From positions 1 through 42,477 of the forward strand of contig JAFXRI010000018.1 in NCBI GenBank assembly GCA_017526445.1: DNA of 42,477 bases. The letters are read 5' to 3'. The first letter of the stretch is position 1; every line of letters starts with the position of its first letter. The notes under the pieces are model-generated. The model had not been told where the DNA came from and made no database searches. It worked only from the letters and a program-made list of their open reading frames with translations. Origin of the DNA: Ruminococcus sp. (GTDB taxonomy: Bacteria > Bacillota > Clostridia > Oscillospirales > Ruminococcaceae). The translations under genes were made by a program, and so were the position numbers. Shown one piece after another: positions 1-7,127 of the stretch.

Positions 1-190
1 CTTGCGCCTCTGCACGTCATCTGCTTGCATATTTCCCGTCATAGCACACAAATTTTCCTTGCCGGGCGAAAAGCGAATTGGTCTTCGCTCGCCCGCCTGC
101 GTCAAATTTATGCACTCTGACGAAAATCTCAGCTCAACTTTGTTGAGCTTGCGCGCAATCTGACGCACAGGGGTTGTGCGGTATTGCCTT
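1..190 (-). repeat. Dispersed modular repeat, copy A (cut by window start)
   Basis: Read on the minus strand from 190 leftward, this stretch matches copy B (23162-23261) at 99 of 100 positions by eye over 91-190. It shares a 33-base block (158-190, starting AAGGCAATACCGC) with copy C at 42337. It contains two hairpins: CGCACA/TGTGCG around a short C-rich loop, and AGCTCAAC-AAA-GTTGAGCT. Its distal part (about 12-62) matches the end of copy C, including GCAAGCAGATGACGTGC. The element ends 11 bases before the -35 box of the TatD-family gene promoter. There is no coding potential. Confidence 0.9.
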
Positions 191-201
191 GAAAAAAAGA
201 C

Positions 202-230
202 TTTACAAATTAATGCGAGTGTGGTATAAT
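202..230 (+). promoter_or_regulatory. Sigma-A promoter for the TatD-family gene
   Basis: TTTACA (202-207), a 17-bp spacer and TATAAT (225-230), preceded by TGG as an extended -10. Transcription should start near 237. This rules out the in-frame codons at 174 and 234 as translation starts of the next gene. Confidence 0.85.
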
Positions 231-260
231 AAAATGAGTTGTAGGCTCGGGGGTGTTTGT

Positions 261-1040
261 GTGACAGAGTTGGTCGGGATCTTTGACTCCCATTCGCATT
301 ATGATGAGCCTGCCTTTGATGCGGACCGCTTCGGTCTGCTCGATGATATGCTCGCCGAGGGCTCCCCTGTATGCGGCCTTATTCACGCTGCAACAGGTGT
401 TTCTTCTATGGAGTTCGGCCTCTCCCTCGCCGAAAGATACCCAAATGCCTACGCCTCTGTCGGATTCCACCCGGAGTTCACCGACAGTCTGCCCGATGAT
501 CCTGCTGCCGTGCTGGAGGATATGCTCTCCCGCTCGGATAAGATCGTCGCTGTGGGCGAGGTGGGACTGGATTACCACTTTGAAGGCTATGACCGCGATA
601 AGCAGATCAGCCTGCTGAGATGCGAGATCGAACTGGCTCAGAAATACAGCCTGCCGCTGATCTTCCACTGCCGCGAGGCTACCGAGGACTTTATGCGGCT
701 TATGAGAGAGTATAAGCCGGAGGGCGTTGTCCACTGCTTCTCAGGCTCCGCTGAGACCGCAAGAGAGCTTGTGGGACTGGGACTGTATCTGGGCTTCGGA
801 GGAGTGCTCACCTTTGAGAACTCAAAGCGTGTCAAAAAAGCCTTCGCCGATGTACCGGCAGACAGGTTCCTGCTGGAGACCGACTGCCCCTATCTGGCAC
901 CGGTGCCCTTCAGAGGGCAGCGATGCGACAGCTATATGATAAAATATACTGCGGCCTGCGGCGCTGAGATAAAAGGTATGACCGCACAGCAGATAACCGA
1001 TGCGGCAAGAGAGAATACGCAAAGGCTTTTCAGACTGTGA
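261..1040 (+). CDS. TatD-family metal-dependent hydrolase (YabD/YcfH type)
   Basis: A 259-residue protein, the usual length for TatD-family TIM-barrel deoxyribonucleases. The metal-binding DSHSHYD is at residues 9-15. Further family motifs follow in order: SVGFHPEF, AVGEVGLDYHFE (metal-binding Glu), IFHCREA, VVHCFSG and LLETDCPYLAPVPFRG. The start is taken as GTG 261 because the promoter at 202-230 overlaps the longer in-frame extension and because family members begin just before this motif; the RBS (GGGGG, 249-253) is weak. The protein belongs to the YabD/YcfH branch. The second TatD-like gene, at 11176, is the TatD-proper branch, so the window has two non-equivalent paralogues. The substrate cannot be read from sequence; a cytosolic nuclease or hydrolase role is inferred from the family. 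Confidence 0.85.
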   Translation: MTELVGIFDSHSHYDEPAFDADRFGLLDDMLAEGSPVCGLIHAATGVSSMEFGLSLAERYPNAYASVGFHPEFTDSLPDDPAAVLEDMLSRSDKIVAVGEVGLDYHFEGYDRDKQISLLRCEIELAQKYSLPLIFHCREATEDFMRLMREYKPEGVVHCFSGSAETARELVGLGLYLGFGGVLTFENSKRVKKAFADVPADRFLLETDCPYLAPVPFRGQRCDSYMIKYTAACGAEIKGMTAQQITDAARENTQRLFRL

Positions 1041-1056
1041 GCCGAAGGAGACAATA

Positions 1057-2025
1057 ATGGAAACACTGTATTTCGTGATACCCTGCTACAACGAGGAGGA
1101 AATGCTCCCGCTGACAGCAAGGGCGCTTATCGAGAAAATGGATAAGCTCATCGCCTATGAAAAGATCGCCCCCGACAGCAAGGTGCTGTTCGTGGACGAC
1201 GGCTCCAAAGACAAGACCTGGGAGCTGATAGAAAAGCTGCATAACTCGATACCGATGTTCACCGGGATAAAGCTCTCCCGCAACAGGGGACACCAGAACG
1301 CCCTGCTGGCAGGGATGATGACCGCCAAGGAACACGCCGATATCATCGTTTCTATGGATGCTGACCTCCAGGACGACATCAATGCCGTGGACGGCTTCCT
1401 GGAGAAGCGTGCCGAGGGCTGCGATATAGTTTACGGAGTGCGCTCGTCAAGAGAAAAGGACTCAAAATTCAAACGGGGCACCGCAAGAGCATACTACAAG
1501 CTGCTGGCAAAAATGGGTGTGGAGATAACCTACGACCACGCCGATTACAGACTTATGAGCCGCCGTGCAGTGGAGGCGCTGGAACAGTTCCCGGAAGTGA
1601 ACCTGTTCCTGCGGGGGATAGTCCCTATGCTGGGCTTCAAGAGCGATACCGTAAAGTATGTCAGAAACGAGCGCCAGGCGGGCGAGAGCAAATACCCGCT
1701 GAAAAAAATGCTTTCCTTCGCTATCGAGGGGATAACCTCCCTGTCGGTAAAGCCCATAAGGTTCATCACGACTCTCGGGCTGGTGGTGTTCCTGATCTCG
1801 CTGATAATGCTCATATACTTCTTCGTGCTGTGGTGCGCAGGAAAGACAGTTGCCGGCTGGACCACCACCGTAGTCTCGGTATGGGCACTGGGCGGCCTCC
1901 AGCTGCTCGCTATCGGAGTGATCGGAGAATACATCGGGAAGATATATCTCGAGACCAAACAGCGGCCCCGGTTCCTGATAGATATCGACCTCGAAAAGGA
2001 AGACGCACGGAAGAAAGAAAAGTGA
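1057..2025 (+). CDS. Family 2 glycosyltransferase with two C-terminal membrane helices (GtrB/DPM1-like)
   Basis: 322 residues. An N-terminal GT-A domain carries VIPCYNEEE (8-16), VDDGS (46-50) and the DAD metal/nucleotide-sugar motif in MDADLQDD (100-107). Two hydrophobic segments (about 237-260 and 270-293) and a short basic tail follow. This is the architecture of enzymes that load a sugar onto undecaprenyl phosphate at the inner membrane face (GtrB/ArnC/DPM1-like). The ATG at 1057 follows GAAGGAG at a good distance, 16 bases after the TatD-like gene, so the two are probably cotranscribed. The donor sugar is unknown. No flippase or GtrC partner lies nearby. Confidence 0.88.
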   Translation: METLYFVIPCYNEEEMLPLTARALIEKMDKLIAYEKIAPDSKVLFVDDGSKDKTWELIEKLHNSIPMFTGIKLSRNRGHQNALLAGMMTAKEHADIIVSMDADLQDDINAVDGFLEKRAEGCDIVYGVRSSREKDSKFKRGTARAYYKLLAKMGVEITYDHADYRLMSRRAVEALEQFPEVNLFLRGIVPMLGFKSDTVKYVRNERQAGESKYPLKKMLSFAIEGITSLSVKPIRFITTLGLVVFLISLIMLIYFFVLWCAGKTVAGWTTTVVSVWALGGLQLLAIGVIGEYIGKIYLETKQRPRFLIDIDLEKEDARKKEK

Positions 2026-2077
2026 ACGCATTGCTGCGTAGTTCATAGATCAAAATAATGTAAAAGGAGTTTTTAAA

Positions 2078-2653
2078 ATGGCTGACAATAACGAGCTGAA
2101 GATAACCGCCGGAAAAATGAAGGTGTCGGAGGTGGACAACACCGAACTGGTAAACGCGATCAAGGCTATGAGAGCCAATTTCACCAACGAGACTCAGAAC
2201 AAAGTCATCAACCTTGCTCTCAAGGCTACGTTCTTCGTGCCTGCACGCATTTTCAAGAATACCGAGCTGGTCGCTGACAAGGACAACAAGGTCAAGTTCG
2301 AGGATAAGCAGCAGGCAAGGTTCCTGCTCATCTCCCATCCGGAGAGAGGGACCTACTTCCCTGCTTATACCAGCGCTGAGCTGCTCAAGGGCTTCAAGAC
2401 CGATCAGGAATATCAGTCCTTCGCTATGAGATTTGCCGATCTGGCTAATCTCACTGAGAAGACTCCCTCCGTCAACGGCTTCGTTATCGATCCCGATACC
2501 GATAACCTCCCCTTCACAAAACAGATACTCGACGGCATAAAGAGAGTCATCCTCGAAGCCAGGAAAAAGGCTCAGGAGGCGGGAGAAACCGCCTCTGAGG
2601 AAAGCAAGCCCAATATAACCGTCTCGGAAGGCGGCGAGGGCAGCGAGGAATAA
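2078..2653 (+). CDS. SseB N-terminal domain-containing protein
   Basis: 191 residues, soluble, no signal peptide. The core (about 20-165) resembles the SseB N-terminal domain: ELVNAIKAM near the start, then an alternating strand/helix region with FFVPAR, FLLISHPERGTYFPAYTS and a later VIDPDTDNLPFT. The C-terminus is acidic and low complexity. SseB-like proteins are widespread and of unclear molecular function; the name comes from enhanced serine sensitivity in E. coli. The ATG follows AAAAGGAG. It is followed after 32 bases by a SLOG-family gene, so it may share a regulatory role with the genes up to 4892, but this is inference. Confidence 0.75.
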   Translation: MADNNELKITAGKMKVSEVDNTELVNAIKAMRANFTNETQNKVINLALKATFFVPARIFKNTELVADKDNKVKFEDKQQARFLLISHPERGTYFPAYTSAELLKGFKTDQEYQSFAMRFADLANLTEKTPSVNGFVIDPDTDNLPFTKQILDGIKRVILEARKKAQEAGETASEESKPNITVSEGGEGSEE

Positions 2654-2685
2654 GCTCACGCTTTACGAAAGGAGAGCCTCAGGAT

Positions 2686-3273
2686 ATGGCTGACGCTCCG
2701 GCGAGATTCAATAAAGATACCACCTGCTGCTTTACCGGACACCGCAAACGCGATCTGCCCTTCGGCGGCGATACCTCCACCCCCGGGATGAAAGTGCTCG
2801 TCAGCACCCTGATGCTGGAGATAGAAGATGCGGTCAGAGCCGGCTACAAGACCTTCCTCACCGGTATGGCTGAGGGAGTGGATCTTATCTGCGCCGAACT
2901 GGTCCACGACCTTATCACCAAGGGAAGGGACATAGAACTGGTATGTGTGCTGCCTTACAGGAAACATATCCGCGAGATCAAAAATGACAGGGATGCTTAT
3001 GTGTACGATATGCTCACCGAACTGTATCCCTCGATCGTGCTGGCCGATCACTACGACAGCGACTGCTACCGCAGGAGGAACAAGTTCATGGTGGACAACT
3101 GCTCACGGGTGATAGGCGTGCTGAAAATGAAGCCCGGCGGTTCCGGGACCTATCAGACAGTCAGTATGGCCCGCAAACAGGGTCTCGAGCTGAGGATACT
3201 CCGGCTCGACAGCAACCCGCTGTATTATCTTGAAAACGACGACGACAAAAGGAGACATTCAGACGATGGATAA
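2686..3273 (+). CDS. SLOG/DUF1273 (YpsA-like) family protein
   Basis: 195 residues. The Rossmann-like SLOG fold is indicated by CCFTGHR (14-20), GMAEGVD (60-66, the glycine-rich ligand loop), an RNKFMVDNCS segment (131-140) and GGSGTYQTV (151-159). YpsA/DUF1273 proteins are thought to bind a nucleotide or nucleotide-derived ligand; in Firmicutes, YpsA has been linked to cell division and stress. Here there is no fused effector domain. The ATG at 2686 follows GAAAGGAG. The 3' end overlaps the next gene by 8 bases, which suggests translational coupling with the membrane-anchored LCP-like protein. Confidence 0.82.
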   Translation: MADAPARFNKDTTCCFTGHRKRDLPFGGDTSTPGMKVLVSTLMLEIEDAVRAGYKTFLTGMAEGVDLICAELVHDLITKGRDIELVCVLPYRKHIREIKNDRDAYVYDMLTELYPSIVLADHYDSDCYRRRNKFMVDNCSRVIGVLKMKPGGSGTYQTVSMARKQGLELRILRLDSNPLYYLENDDDKRRHSDDG

Positions 3274-4315
3274 GCCTAACAACAAGCGATCGCAGGCACC
3301 TGTGGCGCTGGTGTATTTTATCACGCTTCTGCTGTTTATGGGGATCTTCGGATTCATCGCTTACAAGCTGATAGTGCAGATGAACTCCTGGAAAAAGGAA
3401 GAGACCTCCAGCGAAGTTTACACCGATCCCAGCTTCAATCTGCTTTTCGCAAGGACAACTCAGACAGGAGACCTGGCCGAAGCCGCACTGCTGCGCTTCT
3501 CTCCGGAGGAGGACTGCGTGATCGTCGTTCCCATATCCTCCCATACCATCAACGAGACCGACAGCCTTACTATGTATGAGGTCTATGGCAAGGGCGGCAT
3601 CAGAAATCTCGAAAAGGGCGTCGAGGAGACCTTCGGCGTGGATGTGGACCACTACATCACCGTGGATTCCAAGAGCTTCGAGAACGTGTGCGATATAATC
3701 GGCGGTATAGTTTATACTCCCAGCGAGGTACTCTACAAGCTGGCCGAGAACGACGCCGACGATATCTCCTTCCAGGCAGGAAAGGCTGTGGATCTCAGCG
3801 GACACCAGATCGCTATGATACTGGTGACGGATGTATTCTCCAACGGCTGGGGCGCAAATGCCGAATTCCACGGAAATATCCTTGAACAGCTGGTCAACAG
3901 CGCCTTCCAGCAGTCAAACTTCACCAAGACGAGCCTTGACAATATCTATTCGCAGCTCATAAGCGGCGGAGAGAACAATTATACCAAGAACGATTTCAGC
4001 GCCAACAAGCGTACTCTGGGCGAGATGCTGGATAAACACCTCAACAAGCCCGTGATCCTCGAGCAGCCGGACGGCGAGTGGCGCGAGGGCGACAGGTTCA
4101 AGGTGTCGCAGGCCTATGTCAACGAGCTGAAAGAAGTGTTCGGCGGATCTAAGACTCAGAACGGCGCTGCCTTCACAGCCGAGAGCGTTACGACTGCTGC
4201 TGCCGCTCCCGAGGTCCCCGCTTCTGACGCAGCCCCCGCAGCAGAGCCTGCCCCCGCTGCCAAGCCCGCAGAAAACGCCGCTCCGCAGAGCGACGACACA
4301 TCGCTGACTGCATAA
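3266..4315 (+). CDS. Degenerate LCP (LytR-CpsA-Psr) family membrane protein
   Basis: 349 residues: a short cytoplasmic N-terminus, one membrane helix (about 12-35), an LCP-like extracellular domain (about 57-215), a linker and an Ala/Pro-rich tail (about 300-345). The fold is recognisable from GVDVDHYITVDSKSFENV and the following IIGG, which match the 'gi.idyyv.vdf.gf..lvdalGG' core of LCP phosphotransferases. The catalytic signature is missing, however. The usual SIPRDT is VPISSHT (88-94), and the YVR.R...D.GR..RQ segment becomes LVTDVFSNGWGANAEF. All the conserved arginines that bind the polyprenyl-pyrophosphate are therefore lost. It is probably a non-catalytic binding or scaffolding relative. 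ATG 3266, with AAAGGAG upstream, is preferred over the longer frame at 3230. Confidence 0.72.
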   Translation: MDKPNNKRSQAPVALVYFITLLLFMGIFGFIAYKLIVQMNSWKKEETSSEVYTDPSFNLLFARTTQTGDLAEAALLRFSPEEDCVIVVPISSHTINETDSLTMYEVYGKGGIRNLEKGVEETFGVDVDHYITVDSKSFENVCDIIGGIVYTPSEVLYKLAENDADDISFQAGKAVDLSGHQIAMILVTDVFSNGWGANAEFHGNILEQLVNSAFQQSNFTKTSLDNIYSQLISGGENNYTKNDFSANKRTLGEMLDKHLNKPVILEQPDGEWREGDRFKVSQAYVNELKEVFGGSKTQNGAAFTAESVTTAAAAPEVPASDAAPAAEPAPAAKPAENAAPQSDDTSLTA

Positions 4316-4400
4316 ACAGCAGGCGGAAAAAGGAATATATGAATATGTACCCCGGATCACGCGCATCCTATTACCGTATATATTTTTGGAGGAATGTCAG

Positions 4401-4892
4401 ATGAAGCTGATGGTCATTATTCTGAATAAACTGGACTCACTGGAGTATCTCCTCGAGGGCCTGTCGGCGGCAGGCATAGGCGGAGCTACGATAATCGAAT
4501 CCTCGGGTATGGCGATGACTCTCTCCAAGCTGGACAGCACCTTCGTCAGCGCTTCGATAAGATCTCTGTTCAGCTCAGACGGAAACGAGGATAACCGCAC
4601 TATCATCTCGGTCATCCGCAACGACCAGCTGGAAATCGCAAGAAAAGTCATATACAGTACCGTCGGCGACCTCTCTATGCCGAACACGGGCATCCTGTTC
4701 ACCCTGCCTATCGACTTCGCCGAGGGCATCAGGAAAAACCGCGGCACGATGAGGAAGACTTCACAGATCAAAAAGGAAAACATAAAACACGAAAAGTCTG
4801 AAAGCGATGCGTCCGCCGCTGCCGAAAAAAAGCCGGAGCCCACAAACGTACCCGCTCAGGACAAGCAGGAAAAAGCTGATACCGATCAATAG
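4401..4892 (+). CDS. PII-like (GlnB-superfamily) protein with disordered tail
   Basis: 163 residues. Residues 1-105 look like a PII-type ferredoxin fold: a first strand MKLMVIIL, a helix with YLLEGLSAAGI, a second strand ATIIES and a last strand ILFTLPIDFAEGI. Residues 110-163 are charged and low complexity. No canonical PII T-loop tyrosine signature is visible, so this is PII-like rather than GlnB or GlnK, and its ligand is unknown. ATG 4401 has GGAGG at 4388-4392; the in-frame TTG at 4386 lies inside that RBS and is rejected. It follows the SLOG and LCP-like genes by 85 bases and may be the last gene of that operon. Confidence 0.68.
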   Translation: MKLMVIILNKLDSLEYLLEGLSAAGIGGATIIESSGMAMTLSKLDSTFVSASIRSLFSSDGNEDNRTIISVIRNDQLEIARKVIYSTVGDLSMPNTGILFTLPIDFAEGIRKNRGTMRKTSQIKKENIKHEKSESDASAAAEKKPEPTNVPAQDKQEKADTDQ

Positions 4893-4948
4893 AATGGTGC
4901 TTTTTACAAAAAATTAACAAAAATGTGCCGAAAATCAGCTTTTGCCCC

Positions 4949-4977
4949 TTGAAAAAAAGGAATCGCCGTGTTATAAT
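4949..4977 (+). promoter_or_regulatory. Strong sigma-A promoter for the nusA operon
   Basis: TTGAAA (4949-4954), a 17-bp spacer and TATAAT (4972-4977) form a near-consensus promoter. Transcription should start near 4984. It is the only clear promoter between the PII-like gene and nusA. Confidence 0.88.
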
Positions 4978-4995
4978 ACTATATGATATTGGAGA

Positions 4996-5030
4996 AAGGC
5001 TGGAAACAAAAACTTCCAGCCTTTTGTTTT
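4996..5030 (+). terminator. Intrinsic terminator at the start of the nusA leader (candidate attenuator)
   Basis: A 10-bp perfect stem, AAGGCTGGAA/TTCCAGCCTT (4996-5005 with 5014-5023), with an 8-base loop, runs into TTTTGTTTT. It lies only about 12 bases after the predicted start site, so most transcripts from this promoter would end as RNAs of about 45 nt unless read-through occurs. The downstream operon encodes NusA, which stimulates intrinsic termination, so autoregulation by attenuation is plausible. It could also stop read-through from the PII-like gene. Confidence 0.85.
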
Positions 5031-5430
5031 GGGCGAGACGCCGCGGCAAGAACCATTGCAGTCTCTTCAAAATGCAGAGCGTCACTTAGAAGTATAACCC
5101 TATTGGGGCAAACCTTTCTGAAGAAAGGTTATTCCCCCCTTGCTCCGCAAGGTTCCCCTCTTCCCAAGACTTCTGGTACTTTTTTGGCAGGGGGTAACAC
5201 GAGGCCGTAAAAAAAGCAAATTTATCGGCTTTGATGTTCTATCGTAAACACTGCTACCCCCTGCCAAAAAAGAATTAAAAGTTTTAGGAAGGGGGCCTGG
5301 GGGAAATGGCAACCGACACGGTTGACATTACCCTTCTTTCAAAAGGGTTTCCACCAGTAAGAGCTGTGCCTCTGAGCGATGCCCTGCACTTTGAAGAGAT
5401 TACAAAAGTCCCTGCCTCTGCGGCTTGCCC
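5031..5430. repeat. ~400-bp imperfect palindromic element (MITE-like)
   Basis: The left half (5031-5196) and right half (5255-5430) are inverted copies around a spacer of about 58 bp. The inner arms match perfectly for 18 bases: CTTTTTTGGCAGGGGGTA at 5179-5196 and its complement at 5255-5272. Further out, the complement of the left arm reads CTGCATTTTGAAGAGA (from 5073-5088) where the right arm has CTGCACTTTGAAGAGA (5383-5398). The outer ends are GGGCGAGACGCCGC and GCGGCTTGCCC. An internal hairpin AACCTTTCT/AGAAAGGTT lies at about 5110-5130. There is no coding potential and no clear target-site duplication. It occupies nearly all of the space between the attenuator and nusA. Confidence 0.85.
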
Positions 5431-5471
5431 GACTGATACGAAATGACTGCATGAAAGGATTGGTTTGGAAA

Positions 5472-6536
5472 ATGAACAAGGAATTATTTGAGGCGCTGAA
5501 CCTCTTGGAGAAGGAGAACAACATCAATGCCGAGGCGCTTATCGAAACTGTCAAGTCCGGCATAATGAAGGCGATCAAAAAGGATTATCCTGACAGCGAG
5601 AACATCTCGGTCGAGATCAATCCCGAGACCGGCAAGTTCGAGATGAAGATACTCAAAGAGATCGTTGAAGGTGAGCCGGAGGATCCTGCAAACCAGATCA
5701 GCATCGACGAGGCAAGAACACTTTCCAAGCGTGCAAGGGTAGGCGGCACCGCCGAGATAAAGCTCAACTCGGCCAAGTTCGGAAGAGTTGCAGCTCAGAG
5801 CGCAAAGCAGTCTATCAAGAAGGATATCAAGGACTTCGAGAGAGAAAGACTTATTGAACAGTACAAAGACAAGGTATATGAATGTGTGCCCGCCACGGTG
5901 CAGAAGGTCGAGCCTAACACCTTCAACGCTGTGGTGACCATAGACAAGAACGAGATCTATTTCATCCGCAAGGAGCAGATACCCGGCGAGGTCCTCAAGC
6001 CCGGCGATGTTATCCAGGTGTATGTTGTGGGCATCTCACAGCCTGACAAGAAGCCCTCTATCAGGATCTCCAGAACTCACAGGGAACTGGTAAAAAGGCT
6101 CTTCGAGAGAGAGATACCCGAGATCGCCGACGGCATCGTGGAGATCAAGGCCATATCAAGAGTGGCAGGCTCCAGGAGCAAGATCGCTGTCATCAGCAAC
6201 GATCCCAACGTGGACGCTATCGGCGCCTGCATAGGACCCGGCAAGTCGAGGATCTCGGCTATCGTCAATGAGCTGAACGGCGAAAAGATCGACATCATCC
6301 TGTGGAGCGAGAACCCCGAGGAGTTCATCGCAAAGGCCCTGGCTCCCGCCGAGGTCAAGAGCGTTGAGGTCTATGAGGACGATGAAGTAAGAGAGTGCAG
6401 AGTCGTAGTTCCCAACAGTCAGCTTTCGCTGGCTATCGGCAACAAGGGCCAGAACGCCAAGCTTGCTGCCGGACTGACCGGCTACAGGATAGACATCCTG
6501 CCCGAGATACCCGTCGGGAATGAGGATGAGGAATAA
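5472..6536 (+). CDS. nusA: Transcription termination/antitermination factor NusA
   Basis: 354 residues, the short Gram-positive form. It has an N-terminal RNA polymerase-binding domain (1-125), an S1 domain (about 135-195), KH1 (about 200-290) and KH2 (about 300-345, with intact GNKG in AIGNKGQNAKLA). There are no C-terminal acidic repeats. It binds RNA polymerase and nascent RNA and controls pausing and termination. KH1 is unusual: the GxxG loop that normally reads G-M-R-G or G-P-K-G is GPGK (255-258). The start ATG 5472 fits the family N-terminus MNKELFEAL; GGA at 5457-5459 is a weak, slightly distant RBS. The frame runs back into the palindromic element, so that extension is rejected. It overlaps ylxR by one base. 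Confidence 0.96.
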   Translation: MNKELFEALNLLEKENNINAEALIETVKSGIMKAIKKDYPDSENISVEINPETGKFEMKILKEIVEGEPEDPANQISIDEARTLSKRARVGGTAEIKLNSAKFGRVAAQSAKQSIKKDIKDFERERLIEQYKDKVYECVPATVQKVEPNTFNAVVTIDKNEIYFIRKEQIPGEVLKPGDVIQVYVVGISQPDKKPSIRISRTHRELVKRLFEREIPEIADGIVEIKAISRVAGSRSKIAVISNDPNVDAIGACIGPGKSRISAIVNELNGEKIDIILWSENPEEFIAKALAPAEVKSVEVYEDDEVRECRVVVPNSQLSLAIGNKGQNAKLAAGLTGYRIDILPEIPVGNEDEE

Positions 6537-6805
6537 TGAAAACCAAGAAGATACCGATGAGGATGTGTCTCGGCTGCGGCAATATGAAGCCGAAAAAAGA
6601 GCTGGTGCGGGCCGTCAAAAGCAAGGAGGGGGACATCTCCCTGGACCTTACGGGACGCAAGGCCGGCAGAGGAGCGTACATCTGCAGGGACATCGAATGT
6701 TTCAGAAAGGCACGCAAGGCCAAAAGATTTGAAAAGAGCTTTGAGTGCAGGATAGATGAGACCGTTTATGACAGCATGGAGGCGGAGCTTAGTGAAGAAG
6801 GATAA
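6536..6805 (+). CDS. ylxR: YlxR family RNA-binding protein (RnpM-like)
   Basis: 89 residues. It shows the family signature: R-M-C-L-G-C-G at the start (9-15), PKKELVRAV, then LDLTGRKAGRGAYIC. The family forms a small positively charged fold; in B. subtilis the protein was described as a modulator of RNase P (RnpM). Its ATG overlaps the nusA stop (TAATG), a sign of translational coupling. The gene order nusA-ylxR-ylxQ-infB is the standard one in Bacillota. Confidence 0.93.
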   Translation: MKTKKIPMRMCLGCGNMKPKKELVRAVKSKEGDISLDLTGRKAGRGAYICRDIECFRKARKAKRFEKSFECRIDETVYDSMEAELSEEG

Positions 6806-7127
6806 AAGAGGACTGCTGACAATGTGTATGAAAGCGGGACGGCTCAGGCTCGGTATGGATATGACAAAGGACAGCTGCCGCAGCGGCGAATCCTTCGGAG
6901 TGTTCACGGCGAGCGATCTGTCGGAGAAAAGCCTGAAGGAAGTGAAATTCTTCTGCGGGAAATACAGCACGCCGCTGTATCAGCTGGAGATGACCATGGA
7001 CGAGATAGGCACGGCTCTGGGAAAGCGAAGCGGGATAATCTGTATAACAGACAAAGGCTTTGCTAAGAGCTGCGCCGAGGGCCTTGACCGGACAGAGGTA
7101 ATTGATCGAATGGAGGAACAGTATTAA
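6792..7127 (+). CDS. ylxQ: L7Ae-family RNA-binding protein YlxQ
   Basis: 111 residues from GTG 6792. The start is chosen because GGAGG lies 9 bases upstream (6778-6782) and because the protein then begins like its relatives, with [19 protein letters not shown]. The frame is open further upstream inside ylxR. The fold is the L7Ae/L30e type that binds kink-turn RNA. It overlaps ylxR by 14 bases and infB by one base. Its function in bacteria is not settled; a ribosome- or RNA-associated role is inferred from the family and the operon. Confidence 0.87.
   Translation: MKKDKRGLLTMCMKAGRLRLGMDMTKDSCRSGESFGVFTASDLSEKSLKEVKFFCGKYSTPLYQLEMTMDEIGTALGKRSGIICITDKGFAKSCAEGLDRTEVIDRMEEQY

Noticed and set aside
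174-260. N-terminal extension of the TatD-family protein
   Set aside because: It overlaps repeat copy A and a near-perfect promoter (202-230), so it cannot be translated from that transcript; no family similarity.
5379-5471. N-terminal extension of NusA
   Set aside because: It is translated from the right arm of the palindromic element; the NusA family begins at MNKELFEAL (5472).
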